Assembly (NCBI GenBank): GCA_013178185.1
Contig: JABLXC010000004.1
Location: forward strand, 124,001-188,000
Source of the DNA: Anaerolineae bacterium
GTDB taxonomy: Bacteria > Chloroflexota > Anaerolineae > Anaerolineales > Anaerolineaceae
Reading direction: 5' to 3'
DNA length: 64,000 bases
A model generated the notes under the pieces. That model was not told where the DNA came from. It did no database searches and saw only the letters and a program-made list of their open reading frames with translations. Shown here piece by piece: positions 50,695 through 59,880 of the stretch (within the stretch, counting starts at the first letter, position 1; each line of letters starts with the position of its first letter). A program made the translations under genes and the position numbers.

Positions 50695-51735
50695 TTATTT
50701 GACGCGAATAGTGACGGTCATGTTGCACAAAATGGTATTCCCTTGCACCAATCCCCAGCTCATTGAATATAGTCCCACACTGGATGGAGCGATCGAATCG
50801 AGGATCAAATCAATTGTTCCATTTGGATCTACCTGGGCTTTCAGGTCATAGATTGATTCGCCCTCATAAAATTTAGTACCCCCCAGGTATTTAAAGTCAA
50901 CGGCATCCACGGTCCATGAATTGCTGCTAATGTTCTTGACTTTCCAGCGGGAGTCAAAGGTAGCATTGGGTGGGAATTCGGCCGCGTAAGTCGGAGCTAC
51001 TTCAAGGATTTGACAACTCCCACTAACAACAGTACCAGATGTTGGCGAAGGTCCCGGCGTTGCTGTGTTTCCCACAGTGATTTTTACCCAAAAAGCCCCG
51101 GTGGCATTATTGCCAATGCCGAAACGAGCCCCAGAGATGTTACGAAGCTTCCAATAGCCCTGATAAACACCGGCGCTGGCAGGCGCCTTGAGGTTAACAC
51201 TTAGATCAACCGTCTGTCCTGGAGCAACGTTTCCAGGCAAGGCAATTTCAGTTGGGCCGTTCAGAGCGTCACCACCGTCAAAGACAAGTGCATAGGAAGA
51301 CGTCCAGGTGCAGGAGCCGTTATTTTTCAATCGCCAGGTTTTTGTGAAAACAGCACCGGGCGCATAATTCGCGCCATCCGGGACGGTTACATCCGCTACA
51401 AATTGCGCTCGGTCACAAGGCGCGGGGATCGGGGTGGGGGGGATAGATGTAACTGTAGGAAAGGGCGTATTTGTTGAAGGCGGGGTGCTTGTGGCTGCCA
51501 GAGTTTGGGTTGGCAGCGGGGCCTGGCCAGTTGGCGAAATGACTGCAATCGGGGTTTGGCCAGTATTTTGATCTATTTGGGCGCTCAGGGATGTCAGCGT
51601 CAACGCGATTGCGGTCGCAACCGAATCTCCCAATGGCGGTTGGGTAGGAGTGGCTTGCCATCCAGGCAAACTACAGCCGCTTGAAATAAAAATCAGGATC
51701 AGTGCGATATAAACGGCGGAACGGTATGTTTTCAT
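50695..51735 (-). CDS. Lipoprotein with NBR1-type Ig-like domains
   Basis: A 346-residue lipoprotein: signal with ISSGC lipobox, a Thr/Pro/Ser linker (SLSAQIDQNTG, LAATSTPPSTNTPFPTVT), then two Ig-like domains. The first (RAQFVADVTVPDGANYAPGA, FTKTWRLKNNGSCTWTSSYALVF, TEIALPGNVAPGQTVDLSVNL, GVYQGYWKLRNISGARFG) is the bacterial NBR1 Ig-like domain. The second (FDSRWKVKNISSNSWTVDA, FYEGESIYDLKAQVDP) is a similar but shorter copy. These are commonly surface-displayed protein-interaction domains in Chloroflexi and Actinobacteria. Confidence 0.9.
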   Translation of the reverse strand: MKTYRSAVYIALILIFISSGCSLPGWQATPTQPPLGDSVATAIALTLTSLSAQIDQNTGQTPIAVISPTGQAPLPTQTLAATSTPPSTNTPFPTVTSIPPTPIPAPCDRAQFVADVTVPDGANYAPGAVFTKTWRLKNNGSCTWTSSYALVFDGGDALNGPTEIALPGNVAPGQTVDLSVNLKAPASAGVYQGYWKLRNISGARFGIGNNATGAFWVKITVGNTATPGPSPTSGTVVSGSCQILEVAPTYAAEFPPNATFDSRWKVKNISSNSWTVDAVDFKYLGGTKFYEGESIYDLKAQVDPNGTIDLILDSIAPSSVGLYSMSWGLVQGNTILCNMTVTIRVK

Positions 51736-51840
51736 AGTTTTATTCCTCTTCGGGTGACTCCAACACTTTTTTAATTGGACGCTATTAAGTTGTTTTTGTT
51801 CCCGAACAATCCTTCTGCATAATCACAAACTTGCTTAAGT

Positions 51841-52731
51841 TTACAGATAAGATGGATGAGGGATTGTAAGTGGTTCGCCTTTATTCGGTGCAAGCTTTAA
51901 AGACAGAGCCTCCTGTGGGCAGTGCGAGACGCAAATGCCGCAACCCATGCATAGCGTTTCATTGATCGAAATTCTATCATTTTCCAGAGCGATTGCAAAA
52001 AATTGACATGTCTCAGCGCACACCCCACACCCCATGCATCGGTCAATGTTGACCTGGCTGACATACCCCGAAGACGCGAGCATAGGCGTACCGTTTTGGT
52101 AAGCCTGCATTGCTCCACAACAACAGGCACAACAATTACAAATTGCGTAAAATCGGCCAATCATCGCCTGCTTAAAAAAAGCATGATGAACATGCCCGCG
52201 TCTTTCTTCCTCTTCCAAGATTTGGAATGCTTCAGTCTGTGTGATCCAGCGGGAGCGGTTCGGGTGGTGCTCAATCACCATGCTGGCAAACGGTTCACCC
52301 ACAATCAAGCAAACGTCTAACGGCAGACAAGACTGCTTGCGGGAGACGCGACAGGGACAATCCAGCACCACAATGTGGTCAGGATCTCGCAGAATTAAGT
52401 CACGGGCAAGAGAATAGGGAATAACTTTTTCTGAATAAGCGATACTGATTTCTTCTTGAACGGTAACCAGAGCTCTGGCTGTTTCGATCAGGATAACCTT
52501 GCCATGGTATGTGTCTGCGAACGCCTTGCCGCTCTCAGAATTTGGAAACAACCTGTTCAAAAACCTGGTGAGAGCCTTAAAAACCGGAGATAGCCAGTGT
52601 TCTCCTTTTCCAACCCCGATGTAGAGATAGGGAAAGCGCATGTAGAAATATCCATGCAGCTGTTCCAGGAGAGGAATCCCTGGCTTCTCGTTAGCTGTTT
52701 TAAGAAATTTACGTGTCGATGGCTTAAACAA
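51841..52731 (-). CDS. 4Fe-4S ferredoxin-domain protein with extra Cys motif
   Basis: A 296-residue cytoplasmic protein, starting at a TTG. The C-terminus has a bacterial 2[4Fe-4S] ferredoxin: RCMGCGVCAETC and LCMGCGICVSHC. Before it are DCPCRVSRKQSCLPLDVCLIVG (CPC...C-x-x-x-x-x-C) and AICNCCACCCGAM, an unusual Cys cluster, which suggests additional metal or cluster binding. An N-terminal domain of about 140 residues is not recognised. It follows the recombinase by 20 bases on the same strand with GGAGGG upstream and may be co-transcribed, an unusual pairing. Confidence 0.78.
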   Translation of the reverse strand: MFKPSTRKFLKTANEKPGIPLLEQLHGYFYMRFPYLYIGVGKGEHWLSPVFKALTRFLNRLFPNSESGKAFADTYHGKVILIETARALVTVQEEISIAYSEKVIPYSLARDLILRDPDHIVVLDCPCRVSRKQSCLPLDVCLIVGEPFASMVIEHHPNRSRWITQTEAFQILEEEERRGHVHHAFFKQAMIGRFYAICNCCACCCGAMQAYQNGTPMLASSGYVSQVNIDRCMGCGVCAETCQFFAIALENDRISINETLCMGCGICVSHCPQEALSLKLAPNKGEPLTIPHPSYL

Positions 52732-52751
52732 AGGCGTGAATAGCCCTCCAG

Positions 52752-53834
52752 TTAATCGAGTTGGATACCTTCGTTAGCAATTTCATTTTCTTGGACGTAC
52801 CGGCGTGGCATAGCCAGCGATGACCATCCGCCAGCCTCTTGTAAGACAAATGGATCTGTTCCATGCCTGGCAGCTGAAGTAGCCCAATAATGCCGGCAGT
52901 CATGAGCCGAAAGGCCGAAAAGACCAATAGCCGCACCCAAATCTTTGACGCGCTGCGTTATGGCTCTTTCTGTCATACCTTGTTTTCCCAATGAACCATC
53001 TTTGTGACTCCGTCGGAGGAGGGGGCCTTGTTGGGGCATATCTCCTAAGTTGTAATAAGCCTGCGCGACTCGGAGCGTGTCTCGGCTAAGGCGATGTGTC
53101 TGATCTTTGCCAACTTTGGGACGAAAAAAGTGTAGAATTCCGGTATTAAGATCTAAGTCCTCAACTGCCAATCCTGCCAATTCACCAACACGTAGCCCAT
53201 GATCCAACAACAAACAAATTAAGAGAGCATCGCGTCTGCCTTGCGCTGTTTCGGGTTGGTTTTTTAACAGCACTGCTTGTTGCGGTGTAATTAGAACGGG
53301 CGACGCCTTTTTTAACCCAACCCGGCTTTGCACACGGCGGCTGTCGATTCGCCGCTTTTCTTGCTGGCTGAACCCTTGGATACTTCGGATGAGTGCATAT
53401 TCCTGGGGTGGTATTGTCCCAGCCTGCATCGCAAGGCGGCTATAAGTTTTTAGCGTTGAAAGTCGAACATTGATCGTTGGGACGGCATACCCCTTGTCAA
53501 CCTGCCACTTTACAAAAGCCTCGATGAGACCCCATGTGATCCCAGACCATGCAACCGGGTCGTTGAATAAATCGCCCGTTTCAAGGTTGAATGAGAGTAA
53601 AAATTCCTTGAATAGCCCAAGATCAGCTTTCTGCCGGCGCAGGGTTTCCTCTGCGCGTCGCTGCTGGTAGGATCGAAAGCGTTGTTTGGCAGCGGCGCGG
53701 CTGGCTGCCTGCCCGGCTCTTTGCAATTCACCCGGCAGCAACTGATTCTGAAAGCGTTGTTCAGGTGCAAGATGTTTATCGCTCATTGACTCGCGCTTTT
53801 CCATCGCTAAACTTTCAACCCATAGGGCTACCAT
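52752..53834 (-). CDS. Tyrosine recombinase / site-specific integrase
   Basis: A 360-residue integrase. An N-terminal SAM-like core-binding domain (FVKWQVDKGYAVPTINVRLS) precedes the catalytic domain with the RHRY set: Arg in LLDHGLRVGELAGLAVEDL, His and Arg in SAHDCRHYWATSAARHG, Trp/His position in EAGGWSSLAM and the nucleophile Tyr in PRRYVQEN. The upstream start may lie at 53834 or at inner ATGs 53804/53786. It is likely the mover of a former genomic island, but I find no attachment repeats. Confidence 0.9.
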   Translation of the reverse strand: MVALWVESLAMEKRESMSDKHLAPEQRFQNQLLPGELQRAGQAASRAAAKQRFRSYQQRRAEETLRRQKADLGLFKEFLLSFNLETGDLFNDPVAWSGITWGLIEAFVKWQVDKGYAVPTINVRLSTLKTYSRLAMQAGTIPPQEYALIRSIQGFSQQEKRRIDSRRVQSRVGLKKASPVLITPQQAVLLKNQPETAQGRRDALLICLLLDHGLRVGELAGLAVEDLDLNTGILHFFRPKVGKDQTHRLSRDTLRVAQAYYNLGDMPQQGPLLRRSHKDGSLGKQGMTERAITQRVKDLGAAIGLFGLSAHDCRHYWATSAARHGTDPFVLQEAGGWSSLAMPRRYVQENEIANEGIQLD

Positions 53835-53906
53835 GCTGTACTAGCATGTATATACTATAACACTTAATTCTGTGAGAAGAATGCTGTTAGTTGAGAATGT
53901 TCCGGT

Positions 53907-54932
53907 CTATGGGGTATCAATGATAGGTTTGATCGCTTCGCTGAAAAGAGTGGTAAATACTTCTTTGCCCTCATCACTTAGATGAATTTGGTCAACAAAA
54001 TAGGCATCCTTAAGTCGCTTGTTGTCTGAAAAGGATAGGTAGAGAACGTTATGGGCGATTGCATATTGCTGGAGGTCGGCAAGGTACTTGTTTAGAAGAA
54101 ACGGCCTGTTTCCAGAGCGAAAGCGAGTGGTTTTAACCTGAACGAGGACAAGCTGAACGTTTTTTTCTTGCAGTGTTCGAATGATCTCAGGTAAAAATGA
54201 GCGTGAGACCTGGTTATTAAAATCAAGGTTCTTATTTTCATAAAGATAGTCCTCTGCTTCAGAAACGGCTCTCTCCTTCAAAATAAATGCCATTTTTTCA
54301 TCTGCAAACACATTCGCTATCGCCTGGTCTACACACACTTCACCGCAACGTAATAGCCGGAAGGGCAGAGTGTATTTCAGGCGGTATTCAATACTGTTGC
54401 GCAGGTCGGTTCTATTTCCATATAAAGGCACATATTGTTCTAATAATTTTTCGATCCAGTTCATTGAATTGATGTACGCATATTGGACAATCAAGGTGTC
54501 ATCGGGGGAAGCAAATTCATCCAGCATGGTAAAGTATTTCCCAGTAACCCGATAATCTGGTGTTGTCAGCATCGTATCTCGAAAGAAAAGAAATAGGTAG
54601 CGAGGCTGATGTGTTGAAACTGCGATGTTATTTTTAATAATTGCATACCAAAGGGCGGAAGATGATCCTGGAATAGCTACATAGAGCGGCTCTTCCCCAG
54701 TTAAAGCCTTAAATTGAGATGGGTCTATCCCTTCACGGAGAACAGAATCGCCCATTAAAACAATTTCCGCTTTTTGTGTTTCAAGTTTTTCACGCCAATC
54801 CTGACGTACCTGGGGCTTGAACTCTGGCCCAAGCTCCCTGGGATAATGGGTCTGATATCTGGCTGGCAAGATCTTCCCACTGAGAAGGGTCATAGAGAAA
54901 AAAAATATGAGAAACAAAACGAATTTGCGCAT
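53907..54932 (-). CDS. Membrane-anchored SGNH-type protein partnering MBOAT acyltransferase
   Basis: A 341-residue protein from the ATG at 54932, six bases after the MBOAT gene ends. An N-terminal signal anchor (MRKFVLFLIFFFSMTLLSG) is followed by an extracytoplasmic domain with GDSVLREGIDP (catalytic Ser) and DQIHLSDEGKE (Asp-x-x-His), the marks of AlgX/DltD-like acyl-transfer partner proteins. It presumably moves the acyl group that MBOAT passes over the membrane onto a surface sugar or polymer. Very AT-rich, as is its partner. Confidence 0.82.
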   Translation of the reverse strand: MRKFVLFLIFFFSMTLLSGKILPARYQTHYPRELGPEFKPQVRQDWREKLETQKAEIVLMGDSVLREGIDPSQFKALTGEEPLYVAIPGSSSALWYAIIKNNIAVSTHQPRYLFLFFRDTMLTTPDYRVTGKYFTMLDEFASPDDTLIVQYAYINSMNWIEKLLEQYVPLYGNRTDLRNSIEYRLKYTLPFRLLRCGEVCVDQAIANVFADEKMAFILKERAVSEAEDYLYENKNLDFNNQVSRSFLPEIIRTLQEKNVQLVLVQVKTTRFRSGNRPFLLNKYLADLQQYAIAHNVLYLSFSDNKRLKDAYFVDQIHLSDEGKEVFTTLFSEAIKPIIDTP

Positions 54933-54937
54933 AGGTA

Positions 54938-56350
54938 TCAAAACTGGAAATAGATAAAGTCAGGGGTTGAGGAGTTTATATAAACCACGGTAGCAGTAAG
55001 CGCCACAGCATAAAAAAGTGGCTCTACCCAGTTGCGAATAGCGTCTTTTTTTATGGCATCCACGAAATGTTTAATCAACAAAGGGGCAATATATCCTGTA
55101 ATCGTGGAAAGACTGGCGACTGCGACGAAAATTTCATTGCTACTTTGAACAAATTGAGAGTGACGTCCTATGTTCACCAGCCACTCGATGGAGGGGGAGC
55201 GGAAAATCAACCAGCCGAACATGATTAAACCAAACATGAGCATCCACGCTGCAGCAAGTTTGAAGCGATTGTTAGGCTTCCATGCGCCTCCAAAACCTGC
55301 GATCTGGTAAATCACGATCAGTAACCCGTAATAAACTCCCCAGACGATATAGGTCCAACCTGTTCCATGCCAAAACCCGCTGGCGAGCATGGTTATGAGC
55401 GGGGGAACAATGAGGGCAATTTGTTTGGATGCCCTCGATTTGATGCGCAGACACAATCTTCGAACTGGGAAGAAGATATAGTCTCGTAGCCATTCCGACA
55501 AAGTAATATGCCAGCGGTTCCAAAAATCGGTCGGGGTAATCGAAAGATAAGGGGACTTGAAATTTTCCGGGGTCCGAAACCCGAGTAAAAAGGAAATTCC
55601 GCGAGAAAGATCGGTGTAGGCCGAAAAATCAGTCAAAAGTTGAAAGGTAAAACCGAAAGCTCCAATGAGGACGAGTAAAATGGATGGCTGTTGAAGGGTA
55701 AAGATTTTATCCACAACCACTGCCAGGCTGTCTGCAATAACGAGTTTTTTAAAAAAACCCATCAATATAAGCGGCCAGGCATTATTAAAGAGAGATCTGC
55801 TCCACTTCCGTTCACTTTGGATCTGAGAAAGGAGGTTTTGGGCACGGTCAATGGGACCGGAGGTGATCTGGGGAAAAAACGCGACGAAAAGCGCAAAGTT
55901 GATAAAGTTTGTTTCAGGCACTATATTCTGGCGTGCAACATCCAGAATATAGGCAAATTTTTTCAAAGTGTAAAAAGATAGACCGAGAGGGAAAATAATG
56001 TGCAAAGTTGTAAGTTGGTAGTCAATGCCAAGCTGAATTAAAGCATTTTGAATTTCTAAGAGAAAGAAATCGTTGTATTTGAAAAATATCATTGTTCCAA
56101 AATTCACAATAAAACTGAGCAACATCAATGTTTTTTTGCTCAAAATTTTTCGACCAATGCCAAGCGCAATAAAATAGTCGAGCAGTGTCGTGAAAAACAA
56201 TATCAAGCAATACCATGGATGAAACCAGCCATAGAATAAATAGCTTGCCACTAAGAACAACAAATTTTTGATGCCGCGTTTTGGAGATGCCCAATAAAGA
56301 ACAAAAAAAGCAAGGAAGAACAGGATGAATACGAAGGATGTGAAATGCAT
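54938..56350 (-). CDS. MBOAT-family membrane O-acyltransferase (AlgI/DltB-like)
   Basis: A 470-residue polytopic protein from the ATG at 56350 (MHFTSFVFILFFLAFFVLYW, typical AlgI opening). The longer frame reaches into the IS481 end and is an artefact of insertion. Family marks: PQITSGPIDR, FSAYTDLSRGISFLLGF, FWNRWHITLSEWLRDYIFFP and the active-site His in GFWHGTGWTYIVWG. It transfers acyl groups across the membrane to a glycan, with the SGNH protein downstream. The insertion of the IS 46 bases upstream may have cut off its native promoter. Confidence 0.93.
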   Translation of the reverse strand: MHFTSFVFILFFLAFFVLYWASPKRGIKNLLFLVASYLFYGWFHPWYCLILFFTTLLDYFIALGIGRKILSKKTLMLLSFIVNFGTMIFFKYNDFFLLEIQNALIQLGIDYQLTTLHIIFPLGLSFYTLKKFAYILDVARQNIVPETNFINFALFVAFFPQITSGPIDRAQNLLSQIQSERKWSRSLFNNAWPLILMGFFKKLVIADSLAVVVDKIFTLQQPSILLVLIGAFGFTFQLLTDFSAYTDLSRGISFLLGFRTPENFKSPYLSITPTDFWNRWHITLSEWLRDYIFFPVRRLCLRIKSRASKQIALIVPPLITMLASGFWHGTGWTYIVWGVYYGLLIVIYQIAGFGGAWKPNNRFKLAAAWMLMFGLIMFGWLIFRSPSIEWLVNIGRHSQFVQSSNEIFVAVASLSTITGYIAPLLIKHFVDAIKKDAIRNWVEPLFYAVALTATVVYINSSTPDFIYFQF

Positions 56351-56388
56351 AAAAGAAAAGTAAGGGCTAAAAGGATCAAAATGAATTT

Positions 56389-56395
56389 TATCATA
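56389..56395 (+). repeat. Target-site duplication of IS481 element, left copy
   Basis: TATCATA precedes the left terminal repeat and is repeated exactly at 57606-57612. The two copies are direct repeats. Confidence 0.85.
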
Positions 56396-57605
56396 TGTGA
56401 TAGTCAAGATTTAATCTGACACTCCCTATCCGATTAGTTATAATGCAGGAAGGAGTGAACAGATGACAAACGAACAAAAGATCATCAAAAATAAGCTTGG
56501 CCTCCTCCGACTGGCAGAGCAGTTGGGAAACGTCAGCCAGGCATGCCGAGTGATGGGCTACTCGCGAGACAGCTTTTACCGTTTCAAAGAGCTGTATGAC
56601 GAACACGGAGAAGCCGGATTGCAGGAAATCAGTCGCCGTAAGCCCATCTTGAAGAACCGAGTGGATCCGGCAGTCGAAGAAGCCGTCGTAGCGCTTGCGA
56701 TCGAACAACCGGCCTATGGGCAACTGCGTGTGTCCAACGAGTTGAAGAAACAAGGTTTGTTCGTTTCTCCGGGTGGTGTGCGTTCGATCTGGCTGCGGCA
56801 TGATCTGGAGACCTTCAAGAAGCGTCTAAAGGTTCTGGAAGCCAAAGCTGCGCAGGATAACCTGGTGCTCACCGAAGCCCAGCTACAAGCCTTGGAACGA
56901 GCTCAGGAAGTCAAGGAAGCCACCGGCGAGATCGAGAGCGAACATCCTGGCTATCTTGGATCGCAGGACACCTTCTACGTGGGCACGATCAAGGGTGTTG
57001 GGCGCATCTACCAGCAGACTTTCGTCGACACCTACACCAAGGTGGCCTTTGTCAAGCTCTACGACCGCAAAAACGCCCTGGTGGCTGCCGATTTGCTCAA
57101 CGATCAAGTTCTTCCTTTTTTTGAGGAAGAAAATGTGCGCCTGTTACGCATCTTGACGGACCGAGGGACCGAGTTTTGTGGCGCCCTGGAGCATCACGAG
57201 TACGAGCTGTACCTGGCCATCGAAGACATCGATCACACCAAGACCAAAGCGCGCTCGCCTCAGACCAACGGCATTTGCGAGCGCTTCCACCGCACCATTC
57301 TTGAAGAGTTTTACCAGGTTGCTTTTCGCAAGAAGATCTATCACACCATTGAAGAGCTTCAGGCCGATCTGGACCAGTGGCTGTGGCAGTACAACCATGA
57401 GCGCACCCATTCTGGAAAATACTGCTTTGGCCGTACCCCTTACCAAACCTTTCAGGAAACCAAGCACCTGGCTCAAGAAAAATGCTGGACACACTGTTCC
57501 CTAAGGAGGTGGATGAGACTGTTAATGTGCCAAACTTGGACAAGACTCCGGTTGAGTCAACCGTTTGAGAACTCACGAGTGTCAGACGAAGTCTTGTCTA
57601 TTACA
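56396..57605 (+). mobile_element. IS481-family insertion sequence
   Basis: A complete 1210-bp element with terminal repeats starting TGT: left TGTGATAGTCAAGATTTAAT..., right (complement) TGTAATAGACAAGACTTCGT..., both running to TCTGACACTC. The flanking 7-bp direct duplication TATCATA shows insertion by transposition, recent enough to keep both copies exact. The only gene is the transposase 56463-57568, which has a frameshift. Confidence 0.92.
56463..57568 (+). pseudogene. IS481-family transposase with C-terminal frameshift
   Basis: An IS481-type integrase-like transposase of about 369 residues: HTH (VSQACRVMGYSRDSFYRFKE), DDE core with FVDTYTKVAFVKLYD, LTDRGTEFCG (second Asp) and RSPQTNGICERFHRTILEEF (Glu), and C-terminal WQYNHERTHSGKYCFGRTP. 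Near the end KHLAQEK the frame is lost: adding one A to GAAAAATG restores EKMLDTLFPKEVDETVNVPN and a natural stop at 57568, whereas the unshifted frame continues to 57632 with non-family residues. The A-run suggests either a real one-base deletion or a homopolymer sequencing error. Confidence 0.88.
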
Positions 57606-57612
57606 TATCATA
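57606..57612 (+). repeat. Target-site duplication of IS481 element, right copy
   Basis: TATCATA directly follows the right terminal repeat of the IS481 element and equals the left copy. Confidence 0.85.
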
Positions 57613-57627
57613 ATATCAACTCATATT

Positions 57628-57664
57628 TATAACTTCCGATTATTTATACAAATCGGAAGTTATA
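57628..57664 (+). terminator. Orphan rho-independent terminator
   Basis: TATAACTTCCGATT and its exact complement AATCGGAAGTTATA form a 14-bp stem with a nine-base loop, followed by TTGTTTTTTACC. It faces plus-strand transcription, but no intact plus-strand gene precedes it except the IS transposase, so it may once have ended a gene now lost. Confidence 0.75.
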
Positions 57665-57975
57665 TTGTTTTTTACCTTATATGCTATTCTTTTTCACGGC
57701 GCCTTTTATTATGGAAATAATTGATTGCGCTTCTGAAAACCTTCACAAACCCAAGCACTAAATGCCCAGGCTGTATTCCCAAAAACATAAGAGGAAGGCA
57801 ATCATTTGAAAAGTTTCCTTCTCTTAAATTTTGCTGTGCCCCCTTTTTCAAAATTTATGCATCTAAAATTATTGAGCTGGCATGAAATTATCTCAGCAAT
57901 ATTAATCGACGTAATCTATGCGCATTAGCCTCTTGGAGTATAATTGTTAGAACTCTCGTACAAGGATGGTCTTAC
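57665..57975. other. AT-rich intergenic region before the YciI gene
   Basis: About 310 bases without a gene. A good -10 element TATAAT lies at 57939-57944, about 30 bases before the YciI start, but no convincing -35 stands upstream of it. Confidence 0.45.
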
Positions 57976-58275
57976 TTGAAGCATTTTATCGTTGATATAC
58001 GCTACACTGCACCGATTGAAAAGATAGAGCAAATTGTTGCACAACATCGTCAGTATTTACAGTTTGGCTTCGATCAAGGATGGCTGCTCTTTTCAGGACC
58101 GAAAAATCCTCGCACAGGTGGTGTGGTTGTTGCTCGTTTTCCCTCCCACGAGGAAATGGAAGTATTTTTCAAACAGGACCCCTACTGTATCAACGGTTGT
58201 GCTGAATATACATTTACAGAGTTCAATCCGGTAAAGTATCAGGCATGGCTAAAAGATTGGATCACTGCTGAATAG
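57976..58275 (+). CDS. YciI-like protein
   Basis: A 99-residue dimeric ferredoxin-like-fold protein, starting at TTG with AAGGA eight bases before. FIVDIRYTAPIEKIEQIVAQHR, GWLLFSGPKNPRTGGVVVARF and FKQDPYCINGCAEYTFTEFNP fit the YciI family (the His/Asp of the usual active-site dyad are in HRQYL and KQDPY). Many such proteins are dehydrochlorinase-like or serve as metabolite-binding proteins; role unknown here. The kinase gene follows 46 bases later. Confidence 0.85.
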   Translation: MKHFIVDIRYTAPIEKIEQIVAQHRQYLQFGFDQGWLLFSGPKNPRTGGVVVARFPSHEEMEVFFKQDPYCINGCAEYTFTEFNPVKYQAWLKDWITAE

Positions 58276-58321
58276 CGGTTACAATCCAGAACCGCTGGAT
58301 TAACTTTTTGGAGCTTTTTCC

Positions 58322-59866
58322 ATGCCAGAAAACCTATTGGCCATTGACAATGGTACCCAGAGCATTCGGGCATTGTTGTTTTCCCCGCAAGGAAATTTGA
58401 TTGCAAAACAACGAGTTCCAATCGAACCTTACTTTTCTACTGCACCCGGTTTGGCAGAACAACACCCAGCGGTTTTCTGGGATGCAATTTGTCAAGCATG
58501 CCAAGGTCTCTGGCGTCAGCCAGGCGTAGATAAAAGTAGCATCGCAGCAGTTTCCATTACAACACAACGAGCTACAATGGTCAACCTGGATGAAAACGGT
58601 CAGCCTTTGCGGCCTGCTATCTTGTGGCTGGATCAACGCAGGACCGAAGGCCTTAAACCTGTTGGCGGATTCTGGGGAGCGGCTTTTCTTCTTGCAGGAG
58701 CTGCCAATACTATTGCATATATTCAGGCTGAAGCCGAGGCAAACTGGCTACGTACTTTTGAGCCGCAGGTTTGGGAAAAAACGCGGCACTATCTTTTCCT
58801 TTCAGGATACCTGACATATCGTCTGACCAGCCAATTTTCAGATTCGATTGGGTGTCAGGTTGGCTATGTCCCGTTTGATTATAAAAAACAAAAGTGGGCT
58901 GGTAAACTGGATTGGAAATGGCAAGCAGTGCCTATGGAGAAGTCTATCCTGCCAAAATTGACCCCGCCCGGCGGAGTTTTGGGGATGATCACAAAGCAGG
59001 CGTCTCTTGAAACTGGCATCCCGGCTGGCCTTCCATTGATTGCTTCGGCTGCGGATAAGGCTTGTGAGGTTCTTGGCGCTGGAGCTTTGGAGCCTCACGT
59101 TGGATGTTTGAGTTATGGCACAACGGCCACGATAAATACTACACATTCGAAATACGTCGAGGTGATCCCCTTGATCCCCCCTTATCCGGCGGCCATTCCC
59201 AAATCTTATAACCTGGAGTTCCAGATCTACCGGGGTTACTGGATGGTAAGCTGGTTTAAAAATGAGTTCGGACTTAAGGAACAGAATCTCGCAGAACAGC
59301 AAGGGCTTGAACCAGAAACGCTTTTTGATGATTTGGTAAACTCCGTGCCTCCAGGATCACAGGGCTTGGTGCTTCAGCCTTATTGGTCGCCGGGTTTGCG
59401 GTACCCGGGACCTGAAGCAAAAGGCGCAATTGTAGGATTTGGCGCTGTCCACACCCGCGCCCATATCTACCGTGCGATTCTGGAGGGGATCGCTTATTCG
59501 CTTCGAGAAGGCGCAGAACGCACTTCACGCCGAAGCGGGACTCCTATCACTGAGCTGAGGGTGGCTGGTGGAGGAAGTCAAAGCAATGCCGCGATGCAAT
59601 TGACTGCAGATATCTTTGGACTGCCCGTTTCGCGGCCTCATGTGTATGAAACATCCGGATTAGGGGCCGCAATTGACGCCGCCGTTGGTGCTGGAATTCA
59701 TAAAGACTTCGGAACCGCTATCAGAGAAATGTGTCACCAGGGGGATGTCTTTACTCCTGATTATCAAGCTCATCGTATTTATGATGAACTATATCATCAT
59801 GTTTACTTGAATCTTTATAAAAAGCTACGCCCGCTCTATCAATCGATCTGGCATATCACCCGCTGA
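58322..59866 (+). CDS. FGGY-family carbohydrate kinase
   Basis: A 514-residue kinase of the hexokinase/actin fold. The N-terminal phosphate loop [20 protein letters not shown], the substrate loop [15 protein letters not shown] and [10 protein letters not shown], the second phosphate motif [13 protein letters not shown] and the C-terminal adenosine motif [24 protein letters not shown] belong to FGGY kinases (xylulose, glycerol, gluconate and others). The middle [35 protein letters not shown] agrees. The sugar or polyol substrate is not deducible. It is convergent with the RACo gene. Confidence 0.93.
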   Translation: MPENLLAIDNGTQSIRALLFSPQGNLIAKQRVPIEPYFSTAPGLAEQHPAVFWDAICQACQGLWRQPGVDKSSIAAVSITTQRATMVNLDENGQPLRPAILWLDQRRTEGLKPVGGFWGAAFLLAGAANTIAYIQAEAEANWLRTFEPQVWEKTRHYLFLSGYLTYRLTSQFSDSIGCQVGYVPFDYKKQKWAGKLDWKWQAVPMEKSILPKLTPPGGVLGMITKQASLETGIPAGLPLIASAADKACEVLGAGALEPHVGCLSYGTTATINTTHSKYVEVIPLIPPYPAAIPKSYNLEFQIYRGYWMVSWFKNEFGLKEQNLAEQQGLEPETLFDDLVNSVPPGSQGLVLQPYWSPGLRYPGPEAKGAIVGFGAVHTRAHIYRAILEGIAYSLREGAERTSRRSGTPITELRVAGGGSQSNAAMQLTADIFGLPVSRPHVYETSGLGAAIDAAVGAGIHKDFGTAIREMCHQGDVFTPDYQAHRIYDELYHHVYLNLYKKLRPLYQSIWHITR

Positions 59867-59880
59867 ACAATATTCACAAT

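Noticed and set aside
56350-56407. Extended N-terminus of the MBOAT protein
   Set aside because: The extension reaches into the left end of the IS481 element, so it was created by the insertion; family proteins start at the MHFTSF-like helix.
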